From positions 1 to 47,867 of the forward strand of contig DAIDHX010000221.1 of the NCBI GenBank assembly GCA_027451885.1: a stretch of 47,867 bases of DNA, in the 5' to 3' direction. The notes beneath the pieces were generated by a model. It worked only from the letters and a program-made list of their open reading frames with translations. It searched no databases and was not told where the DNA came from. A program made the translations under genes and the position numbers. Origin of the DNA: Planctomycetales bacterium. Lineage in GTDB: Bacteria > Planctomycetota > Planctomycetia > Isosphaerales > Isosphaeraceae. Each line of letters opens with the position of its first letter. Within the stretch, counting starts at the first letter, position 1. Positions 25,473-35,700 of the stretch are shown piece after piece.

Positions 25473-28112
25473 TCAGCTCGAAGCCAGCGCGTGCGGCGAG
25501 GGCCGCGATCGCGTGTCCTTCTCCGCTGTTTGCAGTCGCTCAAGCGCGCGCTGGCCAAGCGACCGCCTCCAGGCCGCGGCGATCGGCAGCGCCATCACAC
25601 CGGCGATGATCATGCTCATCGCGCCCTGATAGCCCGCCTCAACAAAGCCGTATGAATGCAGGCCCACGCCCAGAATGAAGTTCACACCGTACCAGGCCAT
25701 GATCACCGATAAGAAGCACACAACCGAAGACACCACAAGCGCGAACGAACTGATCCAGCCGGCGAATCGCCCGTGGAGCGGGATGAGGTAAACCAGGAGC
25801 GTGATGAGCGCCCAGACTTCCTTGGGATCCCAACCCCAGAATCGTCCCCACGATTCGTCGGCCCAGACGCCTCCTAGAATCGTGCCGGCCGCAACCAGGA
25901 GCACTCCCACCTGCATCGTGCGGTAGACGAAGTTCGAAAGTAGCTTCACGGATGCAGCCGAATTCTGCATGGCGCGGGCGCGGAGGTTCTCGCTACCGGC
26001 GGCGGATGAGACCCCCTCGGTTCGATATGCCTCGGGGTAAAGCATCCGGTTTGTGAGCTCACCGGCCACTGCCAGGAACCCAGCCAGTGACAACGAGCCG
26101 CCCAGAAGCCCCAGCACGGCACAGACGTAGAAGAGCGTATCGCTGCTCATGCTCCCCGACTGGGTCACCGCCCAGCCCGGCCCTAGCAAGCCGTAGAACG
26201 CGGCCACGCCGCCAGCGCCCACAAGCAGCATGGGCGCGCCAATGCCGAGCGGCGCAGCGAGTTCGATCGGCCGTGGCGAACGCCTGTACGTGGTCACAAG
26301 GTAGCGCCCGCAAGCAATCAGCCCCAACATCCATGCCACGGCGAAGGCCGCATAGCTCGAGACCTCGGTCAGAACATGGATCGTCAGCCAGTAATTACTG
26401 CGCAGCACAGGCTGCAAGCTCTTGATGCTGGGGTCGAGCAGCGGCACGTTTGCCGCCGTGATGGTGCCCAGCAAGGCCACGCCGGAGCCCGCAATCGCGA
26501 GCATCACCTTGGGATAGATGAGTTCCATGATGAACGCCAGAACCGCCGCGACGAGCGCCACCCAGATCACGGTCTCGTACATGTTGGTCACAGGCGCCCA
26601 GCCACTGATCCGCACACGAAGGTAAAAGCCGTAGACCTCGATCACAATTCCAGCCAGAAGCGCCGTGAGGCCAGTGCGATAGACGGTGCGGGTGAGGAAA
26701 CCTGCAACAGTCGACGCCTGCATCAGGCTCGCAAACCCGAGTGCGAATAAAAGCAGAACCAGGGCCAGTCCATACGCCAAAGGCGCCTGGTAGAACGGGT
26801 TCGTGGCGTTGAAGCTGGTCTCGCGATTAATGATCGATGTCGCTGGATAGCTGGTGGGATTAATCGCCTCTCCAAAGGCGCGCGCGGCGGCCAGAAAGCT
26901 CTTGCCCACCATTTCGGGCGAGTGGCCGGGGGCGCCGGCTTCAGACGATTCAAGCGTGCGGTAAGCCTCCAGGAACGCCCGAAGCTGCGACTCCGGATAG
27001 CCAGCGGCGATCAGATCCTCCGGCTTCGATTTGAGAAAAACCTGCACCGGGGTCCACACGACGTTATCCCGCAGCCAGTTCTTGTAGCGTTGATCAGCAT
27101 CCTTGCTCTCGGCCGGATCGTGCCGGTCGTCGATGGGGATGTCATTCCAGTAGGTCGAGATGGCCTTGAGCTCGTCGAGCACGAGCAGCGACGCCTGAGC
27201 CATGTCGCGGGTCTCGCGGGCGTGTTTGATCGACTTGGCGGTATCGGCCAGATATGCGTCGCTCGTGAGCCGGGGCATGATCAGGACGAGTCCATTCGAC
27301 TGAAGCCGGTCGCTCGAGTAGGCCTTGTAAGTCATGAGGCGATTACCCACCTCGACGGCCCTGCGCTCGACCTCGGAAAGTCTGGGTGCGGAAGTCGGAT
27401 TCGCGTTGTATCTACGCTGCTGGTCCTGAAGATCAGACGCCCAGTCAAGAAAGGGCCTGGGCTGATCGTGCACGATCACGCGGGCCTCGTTGAGCTCGCG
27501 CGGGCTCATCCAGTGGTCGGACTCTGACAATTTGAGCGCCAGCTCAGCGACGGTTTTCTTGTCTTCAAGCGGCAAGCTTGATCGGCCGAGAAAGCCTGCA
27601 AGTGCGGTATGCGACGGCTCCACGGCCGCGGCGAGCGACTCCAGCGATTCGCGGTCGGCCTGCGAGGTCGTGGGCTTGGCTGCCACAGCCTTGAGCCGCG
27701 TCATGAGTGTTTCAGCCAGGATCATGCGTCTGAGGGGCAGGTAATCGACCAGGATGAACGACTGATCGTCCCAGAACTCCGGGCACATGAACCAGCCCAG
27801 GAAGACGCTCACATGGCCCCATTTAACAGGAGTGTCGCGATCGCCGGGCTTGACCCTGGGATCGACCATGAGTTCAATGCCGCGGGTCTTGTCGGCGAGC
27901 TTGATGGTCTCGCGGCCGTAGACCTGTTTGACTTCCTCGCGTGCGACAGTGTCAAGCGGCTTGACGCGGCCCTCGTGCATCACGGGGACCTTGCCGATCG
28001 CCTCGTATCCAGCGCCTGTCCCGGGAGCGTCGGCCGCCCGGGCATGGCTGGCCCCCCCAGGGCTCGCCGCGACCGCAACCGCAACCGCGCACGAAAGAAT
28101 CCACTGCCTCAT
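25473..28112 (-). CDS. ccsA: Cytochrome c synthetase subunit CcsA/ResC, with large N-terminal extension
   Basis: 879 residues, against about 320-400 for ordinary CcsA. Residues 1-27 are a signal peptide; about 30-410 form a soluble, mostly helical exported domain (MHEGRVKPLDTVAREEV); from about 435 a multi-helix membrane part leads into the CcsA domain. The haem-handling WWD motif is WGRFWGWDPKEVW near 755-767, flanked by conserved His in the helices (HVLTEVSSYAAFAVAW and later PLHGRF). CcsA with ResB moves haem across the membrane and ligates it to CxxCH motifs (System II). It starts 33 nt after the resB stop with GGAG upstream, a clear pair. Long N-terminal extensions of this kind occur in Planctomycetes and related phyla. 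Confidence 0.93.
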   Translation of the reverse strand: MRQWILSCAVAVAVAASPGGASHARAADAPGTGAGYEAIGKVPVMHEGRVKPLDTVAREEVKQVYGRETIKLADKTRGIELMVDPRVKPGDRDTPVKWGHVSVFLGWFMCPEFWDDQSFILVDYLPLRRMILAETLMTRLKAVAAKPTTSQADRESLESLAAAVEPSHTALAGFLGRSSLPLEDKKTVAELALKLSESDHWMSPRELNEARVIVHDQPRPFLDWASDLQDQQRRYNANPTSAPRLSEVERRAVEVGNRLMTYKAYSSDRLQSNGLVLIMPRLTSDAYLADTAKSIKHARETRDMAQASLLVLDELKAISTYWNDIPIDDRHDPAESKDADQRYKNWLRDNVVWTPVQVFLKSKPEDLIAAGYPESQLRAFLEAYRTLESSEAGAPGHSPEMVGKSFLAAARAFGEAINPTSYPATSIINRETSFNATNPFYQAPLAYGLALVLLLFALGFASLMQASTVAGFLTRTVYRTGLTALLAGIVIEVYGFYLRVRISGWAPVTNMYETVIWVALVAAVLAFIMELIYPKVMLAIAGSGVALLGTITAANVPLLDPSIKSLQPVLRSNYWLTIHVLTEVSSYAAFAVAWMLGLIACGRYLVTTYRRSPRPIELAAPLGIGAPMLLVGAGGVAAFYGLLGPGWAVTQSGSMSSDTLFYVCAVLGLLGGSLSLAGFLAVAGELTNRMLYPEAYRTEGVSSAAGSENLRARAMQNSAASVKLLSNFVYRTMQVGVLLVAAGTILGGVWADESWGRFWGWDPKEVWALITLLVYLIPLHGRFAGWISSFALVVSSVVCFLSVIMAWYGVNFILGVGLHSYGFVEAGYQGAMSMIIAGVMALPIAAAWRRSLGQRALERLQTAEKDTRSRPSPHALASS

Positions 28113-28145
28113 CGCACCATCTCCACTGGATCGTCGGCGTCGCGA

Positions 28146-30317
28146 CTAGAGTTCAAGATTCGCACCTTCCGTGGCAGCCTTTCCAGCCGGCACGGACAGC
28201 CCCTTGCCCTTCAGATTCTTGTCACGCTCGCGCTTGCCGCCATCGGTGAAGATGCCGGCGCGCATGTAAAACTGCAGGAACGTTCCCAGCACCACCAGGA
28301 TGCAACCGCTGTAAATGATGTACCTGCCAGGATTCGTGGCCACCTGAAAAACTGACTGAAACTGGCCAGTGAATTGCCGGGTTCGGGGGTCGCGCACCCG
28401 GATGTAATTGGTCTGATAGAACGTGTAACCCCGGTAATCGAGCGGGTGGTTCATCCAGATCTTGTATCGGTTGTCGTTGATACCGGCGGACTTGTCCGTG
28501 AGCAGGACTGTACTTTCAAAGTGTGTGGGTTGCTCGGTACCGGGTTCGTAGCCGGTGTCGAAGTCCTCGAGCTTGAGCGTGAATCCGAGCGGCTTGCGAT
28601 CGACGTCATAGAGGACCTCGAAGAATGTGTCACCGAAGGTCAGGTGCTGCGGAGGGGGTGGGTCGAGCGATTCCGAGCGGCTCAGCCAAATTTCCTTGGA
28701 TTGTCCGTTGTACGTCATGACGGCGCGGCAGGCAGCGATGCCGTTGCCCATCTGATTCTTGGGCAGGACCACTGGCTCGTAGATCTGCTTCTCGATTCCG
28801 GAGGGCAGGTAGTCGTCCACTCGGAACGAGATGGTCATGGGCATGTTGGGCCCGCCGCCGAAGGCCGGGATCGGCTTCCCCTTGGTGGCTGGTCCGGAGG
28901 ATCGCAGGGTTCCCGTGGATTCCTTGCCACGGCCGTAGACGCGCTCATAGAGCTGACCGTCAGGGCCGGCCAGAATCTCGATCTGGCCGAAACGGCCGTT
29001 GGTCTTGGGATCGATCGTGGGGGCCGTCATGTAATGGATGGAACAGAGCGGATGCGCCGGTTTGCTGGTAGTCTCTTCCTGCGCCGGGATCACGTTTGGA
29101 ACCATGGGCAGATTGGCGAGCGCCATGTGGGTCACCGGCGGCCCTGCGTCCTGGCGGATGGCGAAGATGGCGATGGGAATCGGATCCTCACCAAGGACGT
29201 GGTCGAGACCGGCCGAGACGGTCGGTAAGTCGCTGACTTCCCGGAACTCCACCGTGAGCTTGCTCTCGGGAAGTGGGAAAGTCTTGCCGGAGGCCAGGCC
29301 CTCGATCGCGACGTCGTGGGTGCGCGGTTTGCCCGCCGCATCCTGGTACCGAAAGCGTGCAATCCCCTTGGTTCCGAGCTCAGGTGGCTTGAGAAAGTCG
29401 TCGACGAGCTCCTGACGATCAACTTGTGCGAACACGATCACGGCCGGGCGCTGATTGCGCACCACGCGGCGGAACTTCTTCTCGAGCACGAACCAGTGCT
29501 CGTCCTCCGAGGTGAAGGCATCGCTCCCCTGGGGCATGCCAGGCGCCTTGAAGTCGAGCGTGAGCCGAGCCATCGGCGCACCATCTGGATCGGTGACGTG
29601 GACCGTTGCGGGAACCGATGCCGGCAGGTGCTCCTTGACCACGAAGGTGAACGGGTCGCCCTTCTGTGTCAGAACATCCTCGGTGGTGGGCGGCGCCAGG
29701 TGTCCCAGCGACACAAGCCGGAGCATTCGGCCGAAGAAACCCGCGTCACGCGGCTTGCCCGGCCCCCACTCAAACGGTCCGGGGTGGAAGGGGATCTCGA
29801 ACTCGGCCTTCACAGCGTTTGCATGAGGATCGATCTCGCGGACCCGGATGACCGGATGATCGATCCGCACCAGCTCGCCACGTTGTTCGCCTTCGAGCAT
29901 CCCCACCTGCCCCTCGTCGGAGGTACGCACTGCAACGTACGATCCGGCGAGGAGAATCAAAAGCCCGGCATGCGTGACCACAAATCCGGTCTGGCGCTTC
30001 TTCCAGGGGTAGCGGATCAGAGCCGCGCACAGGATGTTCATGCCCAGAAACGCGAGCAGAATCGCGAAGCCCGGGCTGCGGTAGATGTACTCCTGCGACG
30101 CGGACGTGCCGTACCAAGACTCGAAAAAAGTGGCATACGCCAGCGTGGCGGCAAGCGAGCTGAGCGTGATCACCGCGAGCTTGAGCGAGGCCAAAAAGCG
30201 GTAGAGGGCGTCGACGGCCCGCGCTGCTCGCTCGAGGACCGACAGAGTCGGCTCGGGTTTTCCAGCATCGCCTCGTGGCGATGAGGCAGAGGGCACGGGC
30301 TTCGACGCAGTCACCAT
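28146..30317 (-). CDS. resB: Cytochrome c biogenesis protein ResB/Ccs1
   Basis: 723 residues, ResB family. Four hydrophobic helices are expected: about 42-62 (LKLAVITLSSLAATLAYATF), 82-102 (FAILLAFLGMNILCAAL), 113-132 (GFVVTHAGLLILLAGSYVAV), and one near 675-695 (YIIYSGCILVVLGTFLQFYM). The large region between is the periplasmic domain, with YTFYQTNYI near its end, the usual ResB segment. VTHAGLLILLAGS carries the conserved His. With CcsA it forms the System II synthetase that attaches haem to apocytochromes outside the membrane. GGTGAG precedes the ATG. A candidate promoter lies at 30406-30434. The sigma factor gene upstream on the same strand has a CxxCH motif of its own. Confidence 0.94.
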   Translation of the reverse strand: MVTASKPVPSASSPRGDAGKPEPTLSVLERAARAVDALYRFLASLKLAVITLSSLAATLAYATFFESWYGTSASQEYIYRSPGFAILLAFLGMNILCAALIRYPWKKRQTGFVVTHAGLLILLAGSYVAVRTSDEGQVGMLEGEQRGELVRIDHPVIRVREIDPHANAVKAEFEIPFHPGPFEWGPGKPRDAGFFGRMLRLVSLGHLAPPTTEDVLTQKGDPFTFVVKEHLPASVPATVHVTDPDGAPMARLTLDFKAPGMPQGSDAFTSEDEHWFVLEKKFRRVVRNQRPAVIVFAQVDRQELVDDFLKPPELGTKGIARFRYQDAAGKPRTHDVAIEGLASGKTFPLPESKLTVEFREVSDLPTVSAGLDHVLGEDPIPIAIFAIRQDAGPPVTHMALANLPMVPNVIPAQEETTSKPAHPLCSIHYMTAPTIDPKTNGRFGQIEILAGPDGQLYERVYGRGKESTGTLRSSGPATKGKPIPAFGGGPNMPMTISFRVDDYLPSGIEKQIYEPVVLPKNQMGNGIAACRAVMTYNGQSKEIWLSRSESLDPPPPQHLTFGDTFFEVLYDVDRKPLGFTLKLEDFDTGYEPGTEQPTHFESTVLLTDKSAGINDNRYKIWMNHPLDYRGYTFYQTNYIRVRDPRTRQFTGQFQSVFQVATNPGRYIIYSGCILVVLGTFLQFYMRAGIFTDGGKRERDKNLKGKGLSVPAGKAATEGANLEL

Positions 30318-30405
30318 GAATTCTCACCTACCCAGGGTGGGATGTCGCGGAGGGTCGCGGAGCCCTCATCAGAAGGGCCCAAACCAGGAACGTCAACCGA
30401 CTTTC

Positions 30406-30434
30406 ATTCTATTCGCATCGTACCACAGTGGCCA
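30406..30434 (-). promoter_or_regulatory. Candidate promoter for resB-ccsA
   Basis: Read on the minus strand: TGGCCA (4 of 6 to TTGACA), a 17-nt spacer, then TAGAAT (5 of 6 to TATAAT). Initiation would fall near 30399, giving an 82-nt leader to the resB start at 30317. It would let resB-ccsA be expressed separately from the sigma gene upstream. Confidence 0.45.
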
Positions 30435-30560
30435 GTGTTCTCGTGGCTTCGGCTTTGCTTCGCGGCTCTGGTCTTCTGTCGCAAAGCATTACATCTGTGA
30501 AAGTTAAACGATGAACGGGGGCAGATTACAAGTGTCGTATGCCGCGGGGCTGGATCGACC

Positions 30561-31547
30561 CTAGTCGCGGGCGGCGAGGTGGCAGCGGAGGCAAGCGAGC
30601 TCGAGCCTTTGGGCTGCGGTCACGGTCGTTTTAGCGGTTGGGTCGGGCTGGGTGAGGAGTGCGGCGATCGCGCGGTATTCATCACCCTGGCTGGTGTCTG
30701 GTTGGCCGTCATCGCTGCGATTGAGCCGATCGAGCGCAGGCGCGGCGTTGATCAGCTCACGGGCGGCCTTCTCGAATTCGCGCGACTCGGGAAGACGAGC
30801 TTGGGCGAGCAGCCTGCGCAGGCTGGCGGCTGGTTGTGCGTGCCCCGGTAGTGGCGAGCGAGTGGACAGCTTGGGTGCGGGGTGAGTGCTTTCGAGCTGG
30901 GAGCGCAAGCTGGTCGCCGCCATCGGGGCAACAACGGCGAGGGCGAGTGCAAGCGCGATCCCGCGAAGGGCGAGTTCGCGCCGCAGAAGGCTGCGAGCCC
31001 GATCGAGGCGCCGCGACATCGAGCCCACAGGCCAGCCCAGGGCGCGGGCTGCATCCTGGTGTGTCTCACCCTCCAGGTCGCAGAGGACCACAAGGGTACG
31101 ATATTTTTCGGGAAGACGTTCCATCGCGTTCTGGACCGCGGCGCGAAGCTCTGCCAGGTCGAGATCGGCGGGAGGGAGCGTGACCGGGTGCAGCGTTTCG
31201 GGAACGGCCGAGGCTTGATCCTGACCGTCATGCACAAGAGATGACACGCACAGTTCACGCGTGCGGGTGCGTGCAGCGTCGCTACGCGCGGCGAGAGCGA
31301 GCCTGCGTGCCACGGCGACGAGCCAGCCTGCGATTGACTCGCGCCAGGTGACCCGATCCGCCTTGCAGGCAAGGACGAGGAACACGGTCTGGAGTACGTC
31401 TTCAACATCGCGCGGATCGCGGAGCAGGCGGCTGCAAACCCGCCGCACGCGCGGTTCGTGCCGTCGAACCAATGTCACGAAGGCGTCTTCCTCGCGGGTC
31501 GCGGCGAATCGTCGCACGAGCGCAGCGTCGGAGGGTGTGGTCGTCAT
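30561..31547 (-). CDS. ECF sigma factor with transmembrane helix and C-terminal CxxCH domain
   Basis: 328 residues, about twice a minimal ECF factor. Region 2 covers about 10-85 (HEPRVRRVCSRLLRDPRDVEDVLQ, split here by description; WLVAVARRLAL). Region 4 covers about 130-192 (LPEKYRTLVVLCDLEGETHQ and the recognition helix GSMSRRLDRARSLLRREL). A hydrophobic helix follows at about 196-213. The remaining 115 residues would lie outside the membrane; they are helical, Pro/Ser-rich at first, and end in LACLRCHLAARD, with CLRCH at 319-323 and Arg four residues after the His, as in class II cytochromes (c'). Haem attachment is inference. Planctomycete sigma factors with C-terminal extensions are known, but I do not recall this haem-motif type as characterised. 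It lies 243 nt upstream of resB. Confidence 0.9.
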   Translation of the reverse strand: MTTTPSDAALVRRFAATREEDAFVTLVRRHEPRVRRVCSRLLRDPRDVEDVLQTVFLVLACKADRVTWRESIAGWLVAVARRLALAARSDAARTRTRELCVSSLVHDGQDQASAVPETLHPVTLPPADLDLAELRAAVQNAMERLPEKYRTLVVLCDLEGETHQDAARALGWPVGSMSRRLDRARSLLRRELALRGIALALALAVVAPMAATSLRSQLESTHPAPKLSTRSPLPGHAQPAASLRRLLAQARLPESREFEKAARELINAAPALDRLNRSDDGQPDTSQGDEYRAIAALLTQPDPTAKTTVTAAQRLELACLRCHLAARD

Positions 31548-31655
31548 CGTGTCCGTCCCCAGCAGGCTTCTCGTCTCCTCTATCTCTTGATGCCCCCGGT
31601 TGGAGCTTTGAATGCATCTTTTTGAGAAATACCTCAGGCCGTCCGGGTTCCAGGG

Positions 31656-32528
31656 TTAGCCAATGTTGAGCAGTGCATCCATGCGGCTGGTGACGTCCTT
31701 CATCTCCGCCAGGTCGCCAAGACCAACCTCTGCCGTGATCCAGCCTTTGTAGCCGGTGCTCGCGAGCGCCTTTGCCACAGCGCTCCAGTCGATGTCTCCC
31801 TCGCCCAATTTGCAGTCGAACCGCCTGGCGCGAGAGTATTCCTTCACATGGATCTTAAGAATCCGCGTTCCAAGCTCCTGGATCCATTGCTCGGGGAAGC
31901 CGTATTCGACGATGTTGCCCACGTCGAAGTAGGCGCCGACCCAGGGGCTCTTGAAGTCGTCGATGTAGCGCGCGAATTCGATGGGGCTTAGGAGAAACTT
32001 GTTCCAGACTTCCTCGATAGCGATCTTGATGCCGTGTTTTTCGGCGTCGGGAAGCAGTTTCTCGATGTTGGCACGGGACCGTTTGTAGGCATCGCGGTAG
32101 GTGACCTTGCGGTTTACCACGGCCGGAACGAGGAGTACGGTGTCGCCGCCGTAGGCTTTGCAGTCAACAAACTCCTGGCGGACGGCTTGCAGGCCCTGCG
32201 CCACGATGGCCGGATCGGGATCGGACAGCGGGCATTGCCAGTGCAGACCTCCAGATACGCCGTGGATCTTGAGTCCGGTCTGGTCGCGGGCCTCGAGTAC
32301 TTCCGACTGCTCGAGCTGGCTGGGGCTGATGAGTTCGACGCCTTCGAATCCGGCCTCGCGCAGCTTTTTGAAGACCGGTAGCGGCGATCCCTTGGTGAGC
32401 CCGCCGAGCATGAATGCCTTTTTCCAGGGGTTCTTGGCCGACTGTGCGAGTGCCGCGGGATTGACAGCGGCAGCGAATGCGGCGGCGGCCGCGGCCTTCA
32501 TGCAGGATCGGCGGTGGATCGAGGTCAT
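31656..32528 (-). CDS. Exported xylose-isomerase-like TIM-barrel protein
   Basis: 290 residues. The N-terminus HRRSCMKAAAAAAFAAAVNPAALA is a signal sequence with a twin Arg, probably Tat-dependent, with cleavage after ALA. The mature part is a sugar phosphate isomerase/epimerase-like barrel with a complete set of likely metal ligands: Glu in IKIAIEEVWN, Asp in GAYFDVGNI with its context, His in ILKIHVKEYSR, and Glu in GWITAEVG. Exported members with Tat signals are frequent in Planctomycetes and are thought to act on sugars or polyols in the periplasm; the substrate is unknown. GGAG lies 8 nt before the ATG. The gene precedes the sigma factor on the same strand, 108 nt away. Confidence 0.9.
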   Translation of the reverse strand: MTSIHRRSCMKAAAAAAFAAAVNPAALAQSAKNPWKKAFMLGGLTKGSPLPVFKKLREAGFEGVELISPSQLEQSEVLEARDQTGLKIHGVSGGLHWQCPLSDPDPAIVAQGLQAVRQEFVDCKAYGGDTVLLVPAVVNRKVTYRDAYKRSRANIEKLLPDAEKHGIKIAIEEVWNKFLLSPIEFARYIDDFKSPWVGAYFDVGNIVEYGFPEQWIQELGTRILKIHVKEYSRARRFDCKLGEGDIDWSAVAKALASTGYKGWITAEVGLGDLAEMKDVTSRMDALLNIG

Positions 32529-32655
32529 GGGGCGAGCTCCGGCTGGCTTTCAGGAAGGCAGGCTTGGGCGGATTGGCAATCATAGGGTCGCGCCTGCTTG
32601 ACGCTAACCGAGTTTGGTGCCGATGTCCATGCTCCGCGGATCTCAAAACGCGAAA

Positions 32656-32685
32656 CCGGAGACCACTCCGAGGAGTGATCTCCGG
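32656..32685 (-). terminator. Rho-independent terminator of the subtilase gene
   Basis: A 13-14-bp stem (arms at 32656-32669 and 32672-32685, one G.U or mismatch) with a very small loop, 39 nt after the protease stop on the minus strand. It is followed on that strand by TTTCGCGTTTT. The arms begin CCGGAGA. Confidence 0.75.
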
Positions 32686-32724
32686 CCTTCGCTTCCCGAC
32701 TTATGGAGCGTGCGACTTCGCTCA

Positions 32725-35700
32725 CTAGAAGGGCTTCTTCATATCGGTCCACAGGTTCGACCAGAAGCTGCTGCTCTTGGAGCTCGAACTGCTCTTGGTC
32801 GAGGACTTGTGAGTCGTGACAGACGCGGGCGGCGTCTTCGAGGAACTGCTCGAGCTTGACGCGGTCGAGGAGCTCGTGCTGCTCGAAGCCGTGGAGCTTG
32901 CCGAACTCGATGCGGTCGGCGAGCTCAGGATTGCGCCAGCGGGAGTGAGCGAGGTTGGGAGGGCAGGATTCGCCGAGGACACGATTCCGTCGAGCGCTGG
33001 ATTTCGCGTCGCGGTGGGCATGAACGTGCCGACGGTCGAAGTGCCGGTGACCACCGCTCCGAAGCTGCTCGAGCCGGGGCTTGAGGAACTGCTCGAGGGC
33101 GTCGCGGCCGCTGTGCTCGGTGAGCTCGATGCGGCCGGGGTTGTCGTGGCGGCCGGGGTTGTCGTGGTTGCCGGCGCGGGGGTCGTGGTGGCCTGCGTTG
33201 AGCTTGAGCCTGGCGAGCTGGTCGTTGACGAAGCTGTCGTCGGCGAGCTGCCAGTGCCTGGGCTTGTCGAACTGGCTGTGGGGACGGCCGAGAGATAATC
33301 GATCGTGATCTGCTGGCCGTCGATCATCGCCGTGCGAGCGCCCGAGACCACGGTTTCGGTGGGCATTGACGTGGCCGTGGTGTTCCCGCTCGGCGAGAAC
33401 AGGGTGTAGAACGGCAGATACGTACCCGGCATCTCGCCACGATTGACCTTGAAGCGATCAGGAGAGATGCCGCGATACTTCGCAACCGCGGACTTCGGCA
33501 CCCAGAGGAACCTGGGCTGGATATGCTGGATCGCGACGAAGTTCCGCGGGGTGGTCGGGGCGAGCAGGAAGCCGTTGGCCGAGGCCCGTTGCCGGTCGGT
33601 GACGGCGTAGGCATCGGGCGAAGGCAGGAGCGTGCGGGCGAGCATCCGGAACTGGTTGAGCGTGATGCCGCCGGTCAACTCGCCCGAGGCGGCGTAGTTG
33701 AAGAAATTGAACCTGCGCTGTTCGGCCCCTGGCTGGTCCGGATTCTCGTTGAAGCCCAGATTGTTGAGCCCCGGCTGGACTGCCGAATAGGTCGCTGTGC
33801 CGCCCAGGAGGGCCGCCATGGCGCCTGCTTCAGGCATGCCCATTGAGGCTGAGTTGTTGACGAAGTTCTGGAGATCCTGGGCCGTCACCACGCCGTCGTG
33901 ATCGGCGTCGATGTACTGGAAGTCGTGGTGAGCGAGCAGGTAATTGATCGCAACGTAGCCTTCGACCGCGGCCACGGCATTGGCCACGTTGACGCTGGCG
34001 TACGAGCGGTATTGCGTGCTGCCTGGCAATTGCGGCGGCGTTGAGAGGCTGCCGCCGTTATTCGCGTCGATGGCCGGCATGGCTGTCCAGGCGAGGATGC
34101 CGTTGATCCCCGACGGGGTGTTCCAGGCCGACAGATTCCTGAACGCGTGCTTACCGAAGTTGAGCGAATCGACTCCGACCGGCGTGGTCAGATAGGCGTC
34201 GGCCGTGTAGCCATTCGACTGGGCCAGGGTGGTCCAGTAGTTGAGTGCCGAGGACACAAGGGCATAGGCACCAGTCACGATGGCCGAGGACATCGAGGTC
34301 CCAACCTGTGTGAAGGTGTTGTGGTTGGCGGGATCGCCCGTTGTGGTCGACGTTGTGGACGTCGTGCCTGTCGTGGTCGTTGTGAACGTGCGGCGGAAGG
34401 TTGGCACGTCGAACGCCGGCGCGGCGAAGTCGGTTGTGTTGCTACGATTGACGCCTGCGGCGATCTTGTTGGCGTACTGCGTGAAGTCGGCCGCGGCGAG
34501 CAGGTTGGCATTGGCATTGAAGCCGCTGGTGCTCGTGGTGGTCCCGCCGCCGCCCGCGGTCCCGCCGCCGCCGCCCGCGCCGTTGGTGCTCGTCGCGGTG
34601 CCGCCCAGGGTAAGCTGGCTCCCGAAGAGCAGAACAGGCCCTGGAGGCTGCGGGATCACACCCGTGGGCGCCCCGATCGGCGTTGAGGCCGGCGTGTTGA
34701 TGTACGGGAACGGATAGACGCCGGTCACCGAGATCACCTCGTTGAGCACCGCCGGCAGAGACATGCCGTTCACGTCGCCGAGCGAGGGGTTCGAAGCACT
34801 GTTGTTGCCGTTGGTGGTCGAGGCCGTCGTACCCGTGCCGCCATTCCCCGCGGTCGTAGTGGTCGAGCTCGATGCGCCAAGCGGTGCGCCAAATTCGCCA
34901 GAGGCCGCGATCGGGGCGATGCCCTCCCTCAGGAACTTGTGGTACTCGTTCTTGAGAGCGATGACGATTTGCGGGTAATTCTTGTAGGCATTGACCTCGG
35001 TCTGGAAGGTCTGCGGCGTACCGAAGGCGAACTCTGCCGCGATGATCCGATCCACCTTGCCGGGACGAACGGGATCGACCACGTACGGGTGCTGCACGAC
35101 ATATTGCAGCCCGTTGTAGAGCATGTTGGACGTGGTGAGCGCGTTGGCGGTTTGAGTGAAGCCGGTCGTACCGGCACCCGTACCTCCCGTGCCACCCGTG
35201 CCACCCGTACCGCCTGTGCCCCCCGTGCCGCCCGTGCCTGTGCCCCCTGTCAGCGTGATGTTGCCAACAAAGGGGACGAAAATGTCGACCGGCACGATGG
35301 TGGCCTGCGGCACGAACTGAGCGATGACGCCTGCGACGGGGGTGCCGTGGCCGTCCACGGTATTGGAGAGCAACGAGGCCGCGCCCTGGCCGGTGCCAGT
35401 GCCTGTACCGCCTCCCGTACCGGTTCCAGTCGTCGTGCTCGTCGAGCTCGAGGCTGTGTCCACATTGCCCAGCCCGCCGGTGAAGATGTCGGTGCCGGGC
35501 GCAACTCGGCCTCGGAACGGAGGTGAGCTGGTCACGCCTGTGTCAACCACCGCAACTGCCGCGCCCAGGCCGTCGTAGGGAACGCCCAGGGTACGCAGAT
35601 CGTTGAGGCCGACCAGCGAGCCCGAGGTCGAACCCGCGAGGCTGGCGGTCGTCTTGAACTGCCAGATCCCCTGGTCGTCCGACGCGAACAGAGTGGTGCC

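Noticed and set aside
35173-35247. Short repeats considered as a CRISPR array
   Set aside because: Units are 9 bp, contiguous and coding, with no spacers; no CRISPR array or cas gene is present in the window.
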